Below, one piece after another: positions 42,938 through 53,967 of a stretch of 64,000 bases of DNA. Position 1 is the first letter of the stretch. Each line of letters opens with the position of its first letter. The notes under the pieces were generated by a model. It saw nothing but the letters and a program-made list of their open reading frames with translations. It searched no databases and was not told where the DNA came from. The stretch is from Linderina pennispora (taxonomy: Eukaryota; Kickxellomycota; Kickxellomycetes; Kickxellales; Kickxellaceae), in NCBI RefSeq assembly GCF_002104995.1, contig NW_024468251.1, positions 806,001 to 870,000 on the forward strand. Reading direction: 5' to 3'. The position numbers were made by a program, and so were the translations under genes.

Positions 42938-43888
42938 ATGCTTGCGAGACACGCGCTCACCTCCACGCTGCGCATGGCCAAGCGCTCGGCTGCGCTGACA
43001 TCGCGGTTCAGCACCAGCACCCGCATCGCCTCGCACAAGGCCGGGCAGGCAACGGGCGGCGGCCTGGGCACCTGGTACACCACAGAATCGACGGCCGACG
43101 CCGTGTACAACATCCTGTACCAGACGCCGACGGTCAAGAAGACCACGAACCGCGTGCATATCCTCAACTGCTTCATGCAGGACGAGCCGGGAATCCTGAC
43201 GCGCGCAACGGGCATCATGGCGGCACGCGGCTACAACATCGACAGCGTGGTAGTCAGCCGCACCGAGATCCCCGGGCTCTCTCGAATGACCATCACGGTC
43301 AAGGGTGAGAAGGCCGTGGTGCAGCAGGCACGCAAGCAGCTGGAGGACCTGCCGCAGGTATGGGCGGTTGTTGATCTGACCAACATCAAGGCAGTGGAGC
43401 GCGAGGTGCTGCTGATCAAGCTGTCGACGCTGGGCCCGGACCACATCATCTGCAACGTCAACACGTGTACGCCGCGCCAGCCCATGGCGCCATCCGAGAT
43501 CCAGAAGATCGAGAAGAACCTGATCAAAGAGCGCAAGGAGGAGATGGAGGCCGAGCTGCCGCTGTCGATGAGTGAGCCCCATGTGCAGATGATGGAGAGT
43601 GGCCGGCGCCTGACATATATTCGCAGTCTGTCAGACATGTTTGGTGCCAAGGTCGTCGACGTCGGTGCCGAGTGCTGCATCGTCGAGCTGTGTGCAAAGT
43701 CGGAGCGCATTGATGCGTTCATGAAGCTGGTGGCACCGTTCGGGATTCTCGAGGCAGCTCGCAGCGGACGCATGGCCATGTCGCGCACAGCGAGGCTGTC
43801 GCTGTTCGAGGACCACGACGCGACTGCTGTCGAGGAGGAGGCTCTGGTCATGGAATCGCCGGATCTGTCCAACCTCCCTCCCTCGTAG
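42938..43888 (+). CDS. ILV6: Acetolactate synthase regulatory subunit, copy 1
   Basis: Intact, 316 residues; the small subunit binds Ilv2 in mitochondria and confers activation and valine feedback inhibition. The N-terminal 35 residues (MLARHALTSTLRMAKRSAAL) are presequence-like. The ACT domain is residues about 70-150 (NCFMQDEPGILTRATGIMAA, SRMTITVKGEKAVVQQARKQ). A charged linker with EIQKIEKNLIKERKEEMEAE follows, then the conserved C-terminal ALS-small domain (RSLSDMFGAKVVDVGAECCI onward). No introns. Convergent with copy 2; the stops are 89 bases apart. ATG 42938 is chosen because it opens the presequence. Confidence 0.95.
   Translation: MLARHALTSTLRMAKRSAALTSRFSTSTRIASHKAGQATGGGLGTWYTTESTADAVYNILYQTPTVKKTTNRVHILNCFMQDEPGILTRATGIMAARGYNIDSVVVSRTEIPGLSRMTITVKGEKAVVQQARKQLEDLPQVWAVVDLTNIKAVEREVLLIKLSTLGPDHIICNVNTCTPRQPMAPSEIQKIEKNLIKERKEEMEAELPLSMSEPHVQMMESGRRLTYIRSLSDMFGAKVVDVGAECCIVELCAKSERIDAFMKLVAPFGILEAARSGRMAMSRTARLSLFEDHDATAVEEEALVMESPDLSNLPPS
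43622..43807 (+). repeat. Left arm of an ILV6 inverted repeat (conversion tract)
   Basis: About 186 bases at the 3' end of ILV6 copy 1 match the reverse complement of 44063-44247 at all but about 5 positions by hand alignment. Sequence upstream in the two genes diverges strongly. Confidence 0.85.
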
Positions 43889-43977
43889 GCACCTGTTATT
43901 GCTTAGAATAAAAATAGCGTCTCTTCATCCAGAAAACATTTGCTAATAATGTGCATTGAAACAACTATGAAGCGGGT

Positions 43978-44862
43978 TTAGCTGGGCGGCAGATTGGCCA
44001 AGTCAGCTGCTGGCAGTGCCTGCGCTTCCTCGCCATCTTGCATTTCTGGCGGGTCTTGGTCAAACAGGGACAGCTTCGCTGTGCGTGACATGGCCATGCG
44101 TCCGCTGCGAGCTGCCTCGAGAATCCCGAACGGTGCCACCAGCTTCATGAACGCATCAATGCGCTCCGACTTTGCACACAGCTCGACGATGCAGCACTCG
44201 GCACCGACATCGACGACCTTGGCACCAAACATATCTGACAGACTGCGAATGTACTCGAGGCGCTCGCAGCTCTCGAGGATCTGGAGCTGCGGTTGCTCAG
44301 CCTCCAGCTCAACGGCCTTCTCATGGCTCCTGGGCGACGTGCGTTCGCGTGGAGTGCACGAGTTGGCTCCGCACGCTATGCGGTCTGGTCCCATGGTCGA
44401 TAGCTTGATCAGCAGAATCTCGCGCCCCACGGTTCTTGTGTCGGTCAAATCCACGACCGCCCACACTTCAGACAAGTCCTCGAGCTGCTTGCGTGCCTGC
44501 TGCACCACGGCTGGCTCGCCCTTGACGGTGATGGTCATTCGAGAGAGGCTGGGGATCTCGGTGCGGCTGACGACCACACTCTCGATGTTGTAGCCGCGTG
44601 CGGCCATAATTCCGGTGGTGCGGGTCAGGGCGCCGGGCTCGTCCTGCATGAAGCAGTTGAGTGTGCGGATTGTGCTGGGGGCCTTGGGCGCGGCAGGCGT
44701 CTTGATGAGGTTGGAGACGGCAAGGGCGGTCGGGTGGTCGTTGTACCATGACTCCATGTCGTCCTGCGGAGTCTGGGAGTGGCACCGGTAGGAATTGGTG
44801 CTGAACCGCGCAGTAAAAAGAGCCGACGTGGCCAGCTTTGCAAAGGAGCGGCGAGCAATCAT
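43978..44862 (-). CDS. ILV6: Acetolactate synthase regulatory subunit, copy 2
   Basis: Intact, 294 residues from ATG 44862 (MIARRSFAKLATSALFTARF, presequence-like). The ACT domain is close to copy 1 (NCFMQDEPGALTRTTGIMAA, MTITVKGEPAVVQQARKQLE). The linker between ACT and C-terminal domains is different and shorter, GANSCTPRERTSPRSHEKAV, lacking the lysine-rich helix of copy 1. The last 60 residues are almost identical to copy 1. The C-terminal tail ends ADLANLPPS, against SPDLSNLPPS in copy 1. Divergent from ILV5. A second regulatory subunit could give a differently regulated enzyme; this is inference. Confidence 0.94.
   Translation of the reverse strand: MIARRSFAKLATSALFTARFSTNSYRCHSQTPQDDMESWYNDHPTALAVSNLIKTPAAPKAPSTIRTLNCFMQDEPGALTRTTGIMAARGYNIESVVVSRTEIPSLSRMTITVKGEPAVVQQARKQLEDLSEVWAVVDLTDTRTVGREILLIKLSTMGPDRIACGANSCTPRERTSPRSHEKAVELEAEQPQLQILESCERLEYIRSLSDMFGAKVVDVGAECCIVELCAKSERIDAFMKLVAPFGILEAARSGRMAMSRTAKLSLFDQDPPEMQDGEEAQALPAADLANLPPS
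44063..44247 (-). repeat. Right arm of the ILV6 inverted repeat (conversion tract)
   Basis: Partner of 43622-43807. The differences I see are mostly third-position (GAC/GAT twice, TCG/TCA, TCG/TCC) plus AGG/AAG. Confidence 0.85.
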
Positions 44863-45657
44863 CGCTAATATCCTGTCTGGAAATGAACTAGTAGCGGGGG
44901 TAGAGAAGAGGTTGGTCGGTGGCGAGGACAAGGGATGGCGCCAGCCGAGCAATAAATTGCGACTGCCTGTTTGCCATGGCGAAGGCATGGATGTCCATGT
45001 ATTGACCTCCCCTCCACCCCTCGAACGTCCTTGTGAAATACGCGTCTGCATCGGCTTGCAGAGCGCATTGTCTCTGTCCGTCTCCCCTGGATTATGACTT
45101 ATCTCTTTCGCGCAAACAAACCTCGCCGTGGTTCGGACCTTGTCCAAGTCCGTCCACTGCAGACGCACTGCAAGCTAAGTGCGTCACCAACGTGGGCTCA
45201 GCCCAGCGCCGGGATGAAGCACACTCAGGCTAGAGCGAAATCGATCGATAATCGCGGGACTGGCCTGCCTTTATCTCTTCTTTGGGCATGTGTGTGCCCA
45301 ATGGCGGTTCGGCGGGAGGGATCGGCTCTCATGTCGAGCGCTAATTTCGCACCTGCCTATCTCGCAGTCCCTCAATGTCGGCGTCGTGGTCTGGAGCACA
45401 GGCTCCCCTTTTGCGCGGGCCATGGCCCTGCCTCCGCCCAGCAATGTGACTCAGCAAATCGCCCTCGATCTCCTGGCCCCACTTTGCCCGAGCAGAGCAG
45501 CGCGCTGGGATGAGGGCGGCTCACCTATAAAGCGTGGCGTCTGCAGGGAGGACGAGACGGCCATTTCAATACTCGAACCAAAAACGCTCTTCTCGCCTCT
45601 CTCTTCTCTGTATCATTTCTTTTTCTTGTCTCTTTTGGAAGCAAGCACATCATAAAA
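44863..45657. promoter_or_regulatory. Divergent ILV6-2 / ILV5 promoter with Gcn4-type site and TATA box
   Basis: 795-base spacer. A perfect TGACTCA at 45447-45453 lies 73 bases before a TATA box (TATAAAG, 45526-45532), which is 126 bases from the ILV5 ATG. A pyrimidine-rich leader (TTCTCGCCTCTCTCTTCTC) precedes the ATG, as in strongly expressed fungal genes. Confidence 0.65.
45447..45453. promoter_or_regulatory. Gcn4-type site TGACTCA upstream of ILV5
   Basis: Perfect TGASTCA site in the ILV6-2/ILV5 divergent promoter, at an effective distance from the ILV5 TATA box. Confidence 0.6.
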
Positions 45658-47156
45658 ATGGCCTCTCGCACCGCTACCCGCACCCTCGCCCGCGCCGCTA
45701 TGGCTGCCCGCGCTCCTCTTGCCGCCCGCGCCTTTGCTGCTGCTCCCCGCATGGCCACCCGCTTTGCTGCTCCTGCTGCTGCCGTAAGTATCCTCCTCGA
45801 TCTGTTGTGACTCAGCTCCTGCCCCTTCTGCGCACCCAGGTCCTAGATCGGCCGACCTCTGGGGATCGCCGGTTTTGGGGGCGAGCCGATGACTTCTTTT
45901 CAACTCCAGCTCCTGTGCCCATGTGAATGCGTTCTGCGCTGCCAGCATGCCTAAACAGGCACAGGGAGAAAATGCCTGCTCTCGTTCGGCCGCCTGTGCG
46001 CGGCTGTGATTGGCCGCACAGCCCCGATCTGACCTGCGAATCACACCACAAGCCGTTGTCTAAAACTTGTTTATGCCGCTTGTAGAGCTTCCAGCAGACC
46101 CGCGGCCTCAAGACCCTCGACTTTGGAGGATCCCAGGAGAAGGTCTACGAGCGGTCTGACTGGCCCAAGGAGAAGGTCCTGGACTACTTTAAGAACGACA
46201 CCATCGCCGTCCTCGGCTACGGCCCCCAGGGCCACGGCCAGGGCCTCAACCTGCGCGACAACGGCCTGAACGTCATTGTCGGTGTGCGCAAGGATGGCCG
46301 CTCGTGGAAGAAGGCCGTCGCCGAGGGCTGGGTCCCGGGCAAGAACCTGTTCTCGATCGAGGAGGCCGCCGACAAGGGTAACATTGTGCTCAACCTGCTG
46401 TCCGACGCCGCTCAGCGCGACCTGTGGCCCACCATCAAGCCCTTCATCACCCCGGGCAAGACTCTGTACTTCAGCCACGGCTTTGCCATCACATACAAGG
46501 ACCAGACCCATGTCGAGGCTCCTGCTGGCGTTGACGTCGTCCTGTGCGCTCCCAAGGGCTCCGGTGCCACCCTGCGCACCCTGTTCCTCGAGGGCAAGGG
46601 CCTGAACTCGTCGATCGCCGTGTTCCAGGACGTGTCGGGCAAGGCCCACGAGCGCGTTGTCGCTCTCGGTGTCGCCATCGGCTCGGGCTACCTGTACGAG
46701 ACCACCTTCCAGAAGGAGGTGTACTCTGATCTGTTTGGAGAGCGCGGTGTCCTGATGGGTGCCATCCAGGGTCTGTTCCGCGCCCAGTACGACGTGCTGC
46801 GCGCCCAGGGCCACTCGCCCTCGGAGGCCTTCAACGAGACCGTCGAGGAGGCCACCCAGTCGCTGTTCCCGCTGATCGGCGCCAAGGGCATGGACTGGAT
46901 GTATGCCAACTGCTCGGTGACTGCCCAGCGCGGTGCCCTCGACTGGCACCAGAAGTTCTACGACGCGTCGCTGCCCGTCTTCAACGAGCTGTACGAGTCG
47001 GTCAAGAACGGCTCTGAGACCAAGCGTGCTCTGGACAAGAACTCGCAGCCCGACTACCGCGAGCAGCTCGAGGTCGAGCTCCAGGAGATCCGCGACTCGG
47101 AGATCTGGCGCGCCGGCAGCACTGTCCGCAGCCTGCGTCCCGAGAACAACAAGTAA
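45658..47156 (+). CDS. ILV5: Ketol-acid reductoisomerase, mitochondrial
   Basis: Intact, 398 residues; NADPH- and Mg-dependent isomeroreduction of acetolactate, the step after ILV2. Exon 1 (45658-45783) is almost wholly the Arg/Ala presequence (MASRTATRTLARAAMAARAP). The 302-base intron (45784-46085, GTAAGT...TTGTAG, phase 0) is followed by SFQQTRGLKTLDFGG. The Rossmann motif is VLGYGPQGHGQGLNLRDNGL. The class I knotted domain follows, with GVAIGSGYLYETTFQKEVYS, DLFGERGVLMGAIQGLF, and NETVEEATQSLFPLIGAKGM. Codons end almost always in C or G, as in highly expressed genes. The intron holds another TGACTCA (45808-45814). Confidence 0.97.
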
Positions 47157-49122
47157 ATCATTTCCTCCTATCTTTTCCCACATATTCTAACCCAAAAACA
47201 GGCCAGCCTATTCCCTCCCTCTGCGATGACCATCAGTGGCGTGCATGTTGCCAATGCCTTGTAATCCCGAGCAGATAATATATTGCTGGTGGCTGGCCTT
47301 GTCCCTCCGGCATCTGGCACTTGGCACGCGTCTATTTCCCAGGTGACAGGCGACGGCTATGAATTTGACAGAGGGTTCCTAACGCAAACAAATGGCGATG
47401 CTTTGTGTTCGGCACAGCAACCAAGGATCCGCAACCCAAATAAACACTGCCCGTCCTGCATGAACACACTGGCATGACGCCCACCGATTCGCTGCGCGCC
47501 AGCCAGGAACCCAGGAGCCTAGTCGATTCTGCTGGTCGCCACACTGCAGCAGGACAACAAAAAAGTTCGGGAGAAATATCTTTTAGAACCAAATCAAGGC
47601 AGAACTCCCGGACAGGGAGCTGCCGTCGCTGGTGCCTTTGGCAGATTCGCTAGGTCAAAGGACCCAATAGGAGTCCGATATGCAAAGAGCTATTTTTACC
47701 ACAGCTCTCGATAGTGCATTGTTGCCGAGTGTTGACACGTTCCTGGAGCAAGGTGGAGGCAAGCAGTGCTGATTTCTTCATTCACCATGCCGCTTGCAGG
47801 TGATTCGGTGGTCTTATTGTGTGCCTGCACTCTTGCATCTGCCCTCCCCCACCATGTCCGGTGCTGTTGCGCAAGTGCAGGATACCTGGCCCGTACATCT
47901 GCTTTCCAGCTGATGCCGACAAAAATAGAGGCTGTTCAGCGTCGCAATGTTACCCCCAATGTCTTTAGCAATTCCGCCATGTCCTTGGGGTGTGCGCTGT
48001 AGGGTAATGCATATACGCGCATGCGTGCAAAAATAGTATACATGTGTGGGTGACAGATGCGCTCCCTGCCTGCTGAATAAAAGTTTAACTCGGGAACTCC
48101 AATGCCAGCCCACTGACTATTCTATAATCGGACGGGGGCGCCTTTTCGTTGTTTATGCTTGGGTAGAGCAAAACATGTATCCCAGACCCTTGTCGGATGC
48201 TGCTAAATTGGAGTTGCTACATGCTTGGCAAGTCACAATCTACCCATTCTGCGTTTGCCGGGAGGGAAAGAGATTGCGAGACGGCACGCGCCTGTCCCTC
48301 AAAAATTGCCTTTGCCAGTATTCATAGAGTCGCTGGCAAGAAAACGGAATTTGGCTTTGATATTGCCTGCGCAGGTAGTTTGATATAAAAGTCTGCAGAC
48401 ATGCAAGACGTGCTCTTTTTCTCCCCTGCCCGCCATCTTTACTGGAAATAAAAAGGCACCCATTTTCTCGCGCTGGTTCATTTCTCCCCCCTCACTGTTG
48501 TTTTCTTCATCCCCTATTCAGCCGTCTGCCTACGCTCAGCGATATTCCAATCAATCGGATTTCCCCCTTTCTTCTCATTGGAATCCATCGCCTTACTAAT
48601 TTTCTTACTCATTGAACCACGCTGTCTTTTTCGCGCACTGACTATTCGACGCACTTGCCCAGACAGAAACGGCAAACGCTACTTCCCACACACTCAGGTA
48701 ACGGCCAAGCAAGACTAGCCTAGAATGATGGCAGCACAAACTATAGACTACCCTGTGGCCGAATGGCCGACTAGCAAGCGAACTGCAGCGAGCAATCGCA
48801 AATCATGTACATTTGCGGCCTCGTCCCTTCCACTTTTAGCCAGGCGCAGTATGCGCGTCAATGGAGATCCGCCAGAGTTTCTTGTCTTCTCACTGAGCGC
48901 TGGTGCTGATCGCGCCTTGTTTTTGACTCGTATCATTCAGCTCGCAATCGCCATACGTGCAAAAAAAAAAAACTTTTTTTGACTAAAAAGCGCACTGTCA
49001 TCTCTTGTAGAGCCTACTTCGAAGCAGGGGGCCAGAATCGTGCATCTCGACGCTTGTGTATGCCCGCGCCTGCATATCATCTATTTTTATCGTCGACTAT
49101 ATCTGTCCTCAGCAGCACCCCT
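47157..49122. other. Long spacer before the Zn2Cys6 gene
   Basis: About 2 kb without a supported gene. A TATA box (TATAAAAG, 48384-48391) lies about 735 bases before the next ATG and begins a long pyrimidine-rich leader. A 13-A/7-T stretch lies at about 48960-48980. The region 47160-48300 is featureless to me. Confidence 0.5.
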
Positions 49123-52100
49123 ATGCAGCACCAGCAGGATCAGCAGCACCAGCACCAGCACCAGCGGCAGCAGGAGCCACCTGCAGGCACATAGCCAGGG
49201 CTTATCGCACAGCAGCTATCGCGACAGGCTACTCGCATGGCACCAGCGCCAGGTCCAGCAGGCGGCCGACCCCAGGTCTGATGGCCAAGGAGCCAGCAGC
49301 TCAGGAGGACCCAGGGCTATTGCCAGTGGGATCGACATCACTGTATCTCACAGAGGCGGAGGAGCGGCAGCGGCCGGAAGCTCAACGCGCCGCCATTCGA
49401 CCAACAGCAATCAAGGCTCGCAGGCGACCGTGGCACACACCCACGCGGTAGCAGCTCACAAAAACCCAGCCTTGCTTTCGCCCCTTCCTGCGGCGAACCT
49501 GTCTTCTTTCCCAGTCCTCAACAGCACCGCTCCTAACCTATTTTCCTATTTCTCCCCGCACTCAACCGCCGACTCTGGACACCCTATTTTTTCCTCAACT
49601 CCTCACGAATCGCAGTTTCGCAATTCCCTTCCCGCCTCGGCTACAACTCCCACCTGGTTTCACCTCGAATCGGGAATGAGCGCTTCGACAACGCCAACCA
49701 GCGGCCACCCACCCACCCACACTACGCAGCACGTTTTTGGAAACGCAGCAAATATGCCGAGCCCAACCACACCAACCTCCCAGTCTGCATCGGTGCATGT
49801 GGGCTCAGCGGCGAATAGAGTCAACCAGGCGTGTGCCAGCTGCCGACGGAAAAAGGTGCGCTGTAACGGCGTCCAACCAACCTGCGGCAATTGTCTGGCC
49901 CGCGGAGTAGAGTGCACGTACCTGGCACAAAAGAAGCGCGGCCGCCCGCCCAAGGCCCAGCAGCGCCAGACAGGTATCCCGTATTACGCCCCGTCGTCAA
50001 GTCAGCAGCAGCAGTCAGCAGCAGCCGTCACAATGGCCGAGCAACAGCGCACCGACCACGCATTTTGTCCCCACTGGGCCCAAAACCCCGCCTGCCAGCG
50101 CCGGGTTCCCAGTTGGCCAGGCTCAGCAGGCGCTGTCGATTGCTAGCTCGATGGTATCAGGCCCTGAGTACTTTAGCCAGTGGGTATCGTCGGCCAATCC
50201 TGCACAGTATCCAGCTCACAGCGGGTCCATCATAACCACGTCGACAATCCCCATCGATCCCCAGCAGCAGCAACAGCACACGTTCTCTGGGGCCGATCAT
50301 GCAATGTCATTATACTCGTCGTCGATTGGATCTGGCCCGGGTCCGCTGAATCAGTCGCACGTTGCCGCTACTTCTGCTGCAGCCCACCTGACCACTGCTG
50401 TCCCCGTCGCCAACAGCAGCAACAGCATTAACACAAACGGCAACGCAGCCGTCGACAGCGGGTGTTTACAAACATCGGTAGGCGCGGACCATCACCACCA
50501 GCAACAGCGGTCATCACCCGCTATTGCAAACCCAATCGACCAGTCTGCCAATAGCAGCAATGCGGCGTTATCCGGCAGTATGCAAACTCAGATCCCAGCA
50601 GCAGCAGCAGCAGCAACAGCAGCAACAGCAGCAGCAGCGCCAGCCTCACCCATTCGGCAATCAGTCGTCCGGAGCTCAGATGCAGCCTGCGATCGCCGAC
50701 GACGCAGCGCCGAATTCTATCCACCTGGGCCAGCCACAGACCGCGCCGTACAACAATTCAAATTACCTAGACTTTGATTCGCTCAACCAGCAGGGCAGTG
50801 GGCTGCTATCGGGCTACTTGGGCTCGGCCCAGACCGACGTGCATGGATCTGACTATTTTGGCTCGTTCTCAACCGGGCCCGATGCGCCACAACGCAGCAG
50901 CCTAGATGACATCGATTTGCAGAACTTTTCGTTCAACTTCGGCACCAACTTGCAGGGATTTGACGGCTCGGCTATGGCGGCAGCGGCAGCTGCTTCCGCC
51001 GGAGTTGGAAGTGCAGCCGGCACATCGGCGGCGATCACCGGCGGGACTGCAGTGTCAACTCCAGGTGGCGATGACCACCCGGGAATGCACCATATGGGTG
51101 CTATCGTACCGCCTCTATCGACGATTCCGAGCAACGACCACATTCCCATTTGGCTTCAGCGGCACCCATGGCTATTTTAACCCGCTCACTGTGCCACCGC
51201 CAATGCCGGCGCTGCTGCAGCCTCAAACGATGCCGCACTCCTATCCCCGCCTTCCAGGCAGTCAGCTCTCGGCGGCCCCACGCAATGGAGCGCGACGCCG
51301 CTATCGTTCACTCTCGGAAACGTCGCGATTGCCATGGCCAAAAAGGACACCAACGCCGACTATGTGCAGAGCACCCTCGACCACCTGTCGTATGTGACGC
51401 AGAACATCTCGAGCGCCAGCCAGGATGCGCTGGTGCATGCCAAAGAGGCAGCCGCCGAGGCCTGTCGCAACGTCTGCGCACAGGGATCCCGACGAGATCA
51501 CGGCTGTGCACACCCCAATCCACGAGTCGCTGCTTCGCCTGGAGCGCCGCGTCGAGCTGGCAGAGAGGGCCGTACACAACTACTTTTGCTTCCTGCACCA
51601 CCAGATGCCAATCATCCACAAGCCCACATTCATCTCCCAGCTGCGTGATGGCACCGTCAACCACTTTGTGTGGTTCGCACTGCGCGCTCTCTCCTCGCGC
51701 ATATTCCTCAACACGCACATGCTGCAGAACGACGAGGTGCTCATCGAGGAGGAGTACTTTGCCACCAAGGCACACGCCTGCTCTGTCATCTGAGCTGAAC
51801 CGGCCCAGCGTTGAGGTTGTGCAGGGCTTGGCATTGCTTTCCCTCTTTGTCTACGGAACGCCGCGCTGGCAGGAGGCGTCCATGTATTGGTGCAAGGCCA
51901 CACGCTTGGCCCAGCTGATGGACTTCCATGTGATTGACGCCCCAACGCGTTCAATCGCAACGCGGATGCACTTTGGGATATTCGAGCCGCCCAAGCAGGG
52001 CAGCACACACAGCAACGATCTGGCGCTGACTCCCGGCGACTTCGCTGGCCAGTATGTGCCGCTGTCGCTTGGCGCTGACGCCCTTGGAGGCCGAGCTGCG

Positions 52101-53457
52101 GCGGCGCCTGTGGTGGGTGCTATTCACAAACGAACGGTTCTGCTCAATCGCCGAGCGGCTGCCGACCATGGTCGACGAGTGCCGCATGTTTGTGCACTTC
52201 CCGTGCAACGCACGCGAGTGGGACCGCCCAGTCTTCACCTATCAGGCACCCGATCGCGTGCCGCGGTATCTGCGCGAGGGTACACGCGCACGCGGCCAAG
52301 CGACGACCTGTACAAGCTGACTCTGGGCCAGGAGATGCGTCTGCGCAAGAACGACAATCTGTACATGATGTCTGAGATCGAGTACGGCTTCACCATGAGC
52401 CACCTGGTCGCATTCTTGGCCGACATGAGCTCGCTGTTCCGCCCGCGGTCGCCCTATCGGTAACGACTACACCCCAATGTACATCCAGATGTCGTGGACC
52501 GACAAGATGAAGGCCCTGCGTGCCAATGTCGAGCGCGTCGAGCGCATCTGCGAGATGGTGCGCCAGGACTACCTGCAGCGGCTAGCGACGCCAGTCAACC
52601 AAAACAGCAAACCCTGGACGCCGGTCTCGCAGCCCGGCTCGGCTACCCACAGCAGCGCAGCCGACGGAAGCAGCCGACGCAACTCACGGCCCAACGGCTT
52701 CAACGACCCGCTGCTTCGACTGCGAGGTGTACGCGCCTGGAATCGAGTTCCCACACCTGCACTACTTGGCCATGCTGATCCTGTATTCGGCACTGAACAT
52801 GCATCTGTACCGCATGGTGTTCCAGATCCACTATGAGTACTCGAGCTCGCTGCCAGCGCCCGACCAGCGCGTGCAGGAGGACAAGGATCTCCTGGCTGCG
52901 TTTGACCAGTACGTCAAGGACCTGTGGCTGCGAACGACCACGGCGGCCCAGCAGGTGTCGCGTATCCTGCGCGGGGAGTACCCGGGCATCCCGCCGTCGG
53001 TTCTGGCGCTGGCGGGCATCCGCAAGCCCAGTGACAGCTCGCACAACACGCCCAACAACGTGCCCGGTGATGGCCCCGATTCGCTGAACAGCGACGCAAT
53101 GGACGTTGACTCCGAGGTGTCTACGGAGCCCGTCAAGCCATTGTCGCACAAGGACCGGATGAAACAGGTGTTCCAGGAGAAGATCAAGGCCCAAGAGGCA
53201 CACCTGCGCCAGGTCGCCATGTCGGTGTTTGGCGTCCTACCGCCGCACGCTGCCGTACTCGCTGCTGCTCGCGGCCAAGATCCACATCGACAATATCGAG
53301 TGGTGGGCCAAGGAGAACCAGGAGAGCAAGACAGTCCACGCGTACCTGGATCCTGGCCGAGATCGTGCGGTTCCTCGAGACACACCAGACAGCGTTCTCG
53401 AACACCGACTACGTGTCGCTGGTCAAGGGCGTGATGCGCGCCGACATAATTAATTAG
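49123..53457 (+). CDS. Large Zn2Cys6 transcription factor with fungal MHR domain (multiply frameshifted)
   Basis: About 1,440 residues. It starts with a Gln/His-rich run (MQHQQDQQHQHQHQRQQ). The zinc cluster is at 49828-49912, pattern CX2CX6CX6CX2CX6C (ACASCRRKKVRCNG, CGNCLARGVEC), with a basic GRPPKAQQR linker (AT-hook-like KKRGRPPK). A long Gln/Ala-rich region follows, with a CAG run near 50600-50640. The fungal-specific transcription factor domain lies at 51.5-52.4 kb (FCFLHHQMPIIHKPTFISQL, GLALLSLFVYGTPRWQEASM, EAELRRRLWWVLFTNERFCS). Extra bases near 49190, 50105, 50590, 51160, 51480, 51785, 52070, 52455, 52715, 53235 and 53350; missing bases near 51195 and 52280. The GRPPK after the cluster and the layout recall xlnR/GAL4-like regulators; target unknown. 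Confidence 0.8.
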
Positions 53458-53756
53458 TTCACTCTTTTGCTGATGCCTCCGACCCATCCATGCTATGTAT
53501 CTCGACAGTTACGTCCAGCACAGCACATTCCACCCAATACACATACACAGCCCCTCTTGCACCATGTTACGTACATGTTCCCTCACATTATTCACTATCA
53601 TGTTAAAGTTTCCATTTGACACTTTTCCTTCTACTCCGCCCGGGCCAAAGAGCGCTCGTTGAATGCCATTCCTAATAGACTGGCGCAAAGAGATGTCCCG
53701 CCGAGCAGAGAAAAAAATGAGCGAGAAAAAAGAAGCTTCACGCGCCATTGGGCTAT

Positions 53757-53967
53757 TTACTGCTGGGCAGCCTTCGGCAGCCTTGGCAGCCATCTTAGCC
53801 TTGTGGACAACCTTGAAGGTGCCGCGCTTGGCGAAACGCTGGTTGCGCAGGAACTTGGGGTCAACACCCTTGAGCGAAGGGTACCGGTTGGCCTTGGGCT
53901 TCTTAATGCCGTTGCGGTGAGCCTTCTTGTTCTGGTTGTGGTTCGTGTGGTTCTTCGACTTCGACAT
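53757..53967 (-). CDS. RPL29: 60S ribosomal protein L29 (one-base frameshift at the C-terminus)
   Basis: Start at 53967, [20 protein letters not shown], then [20 protein letters not shown] and [11 protein letters not shown]: the eL29 signature. In the raw frame the protein would run on for about 90 further residues of unrelated sequence. Removing one G of the GG in GAAGGCTGC (near 53775) gives the natural end KAAEAAQQ-stop at 53757, about 69 residues, the normal length. This essential short protein is one of the clearest cases that the extra bases are errors. Divergent from the RS/Tyr-rich gene. Confidence 0.93.

Noticed and set aside
46071-47183. 370-codon open frame antisense to ILV5
   Set aside because: Shadow of a highly codon-biased gene; Leu/Val/Gly/Gln-rich composition typical of antisense frames.
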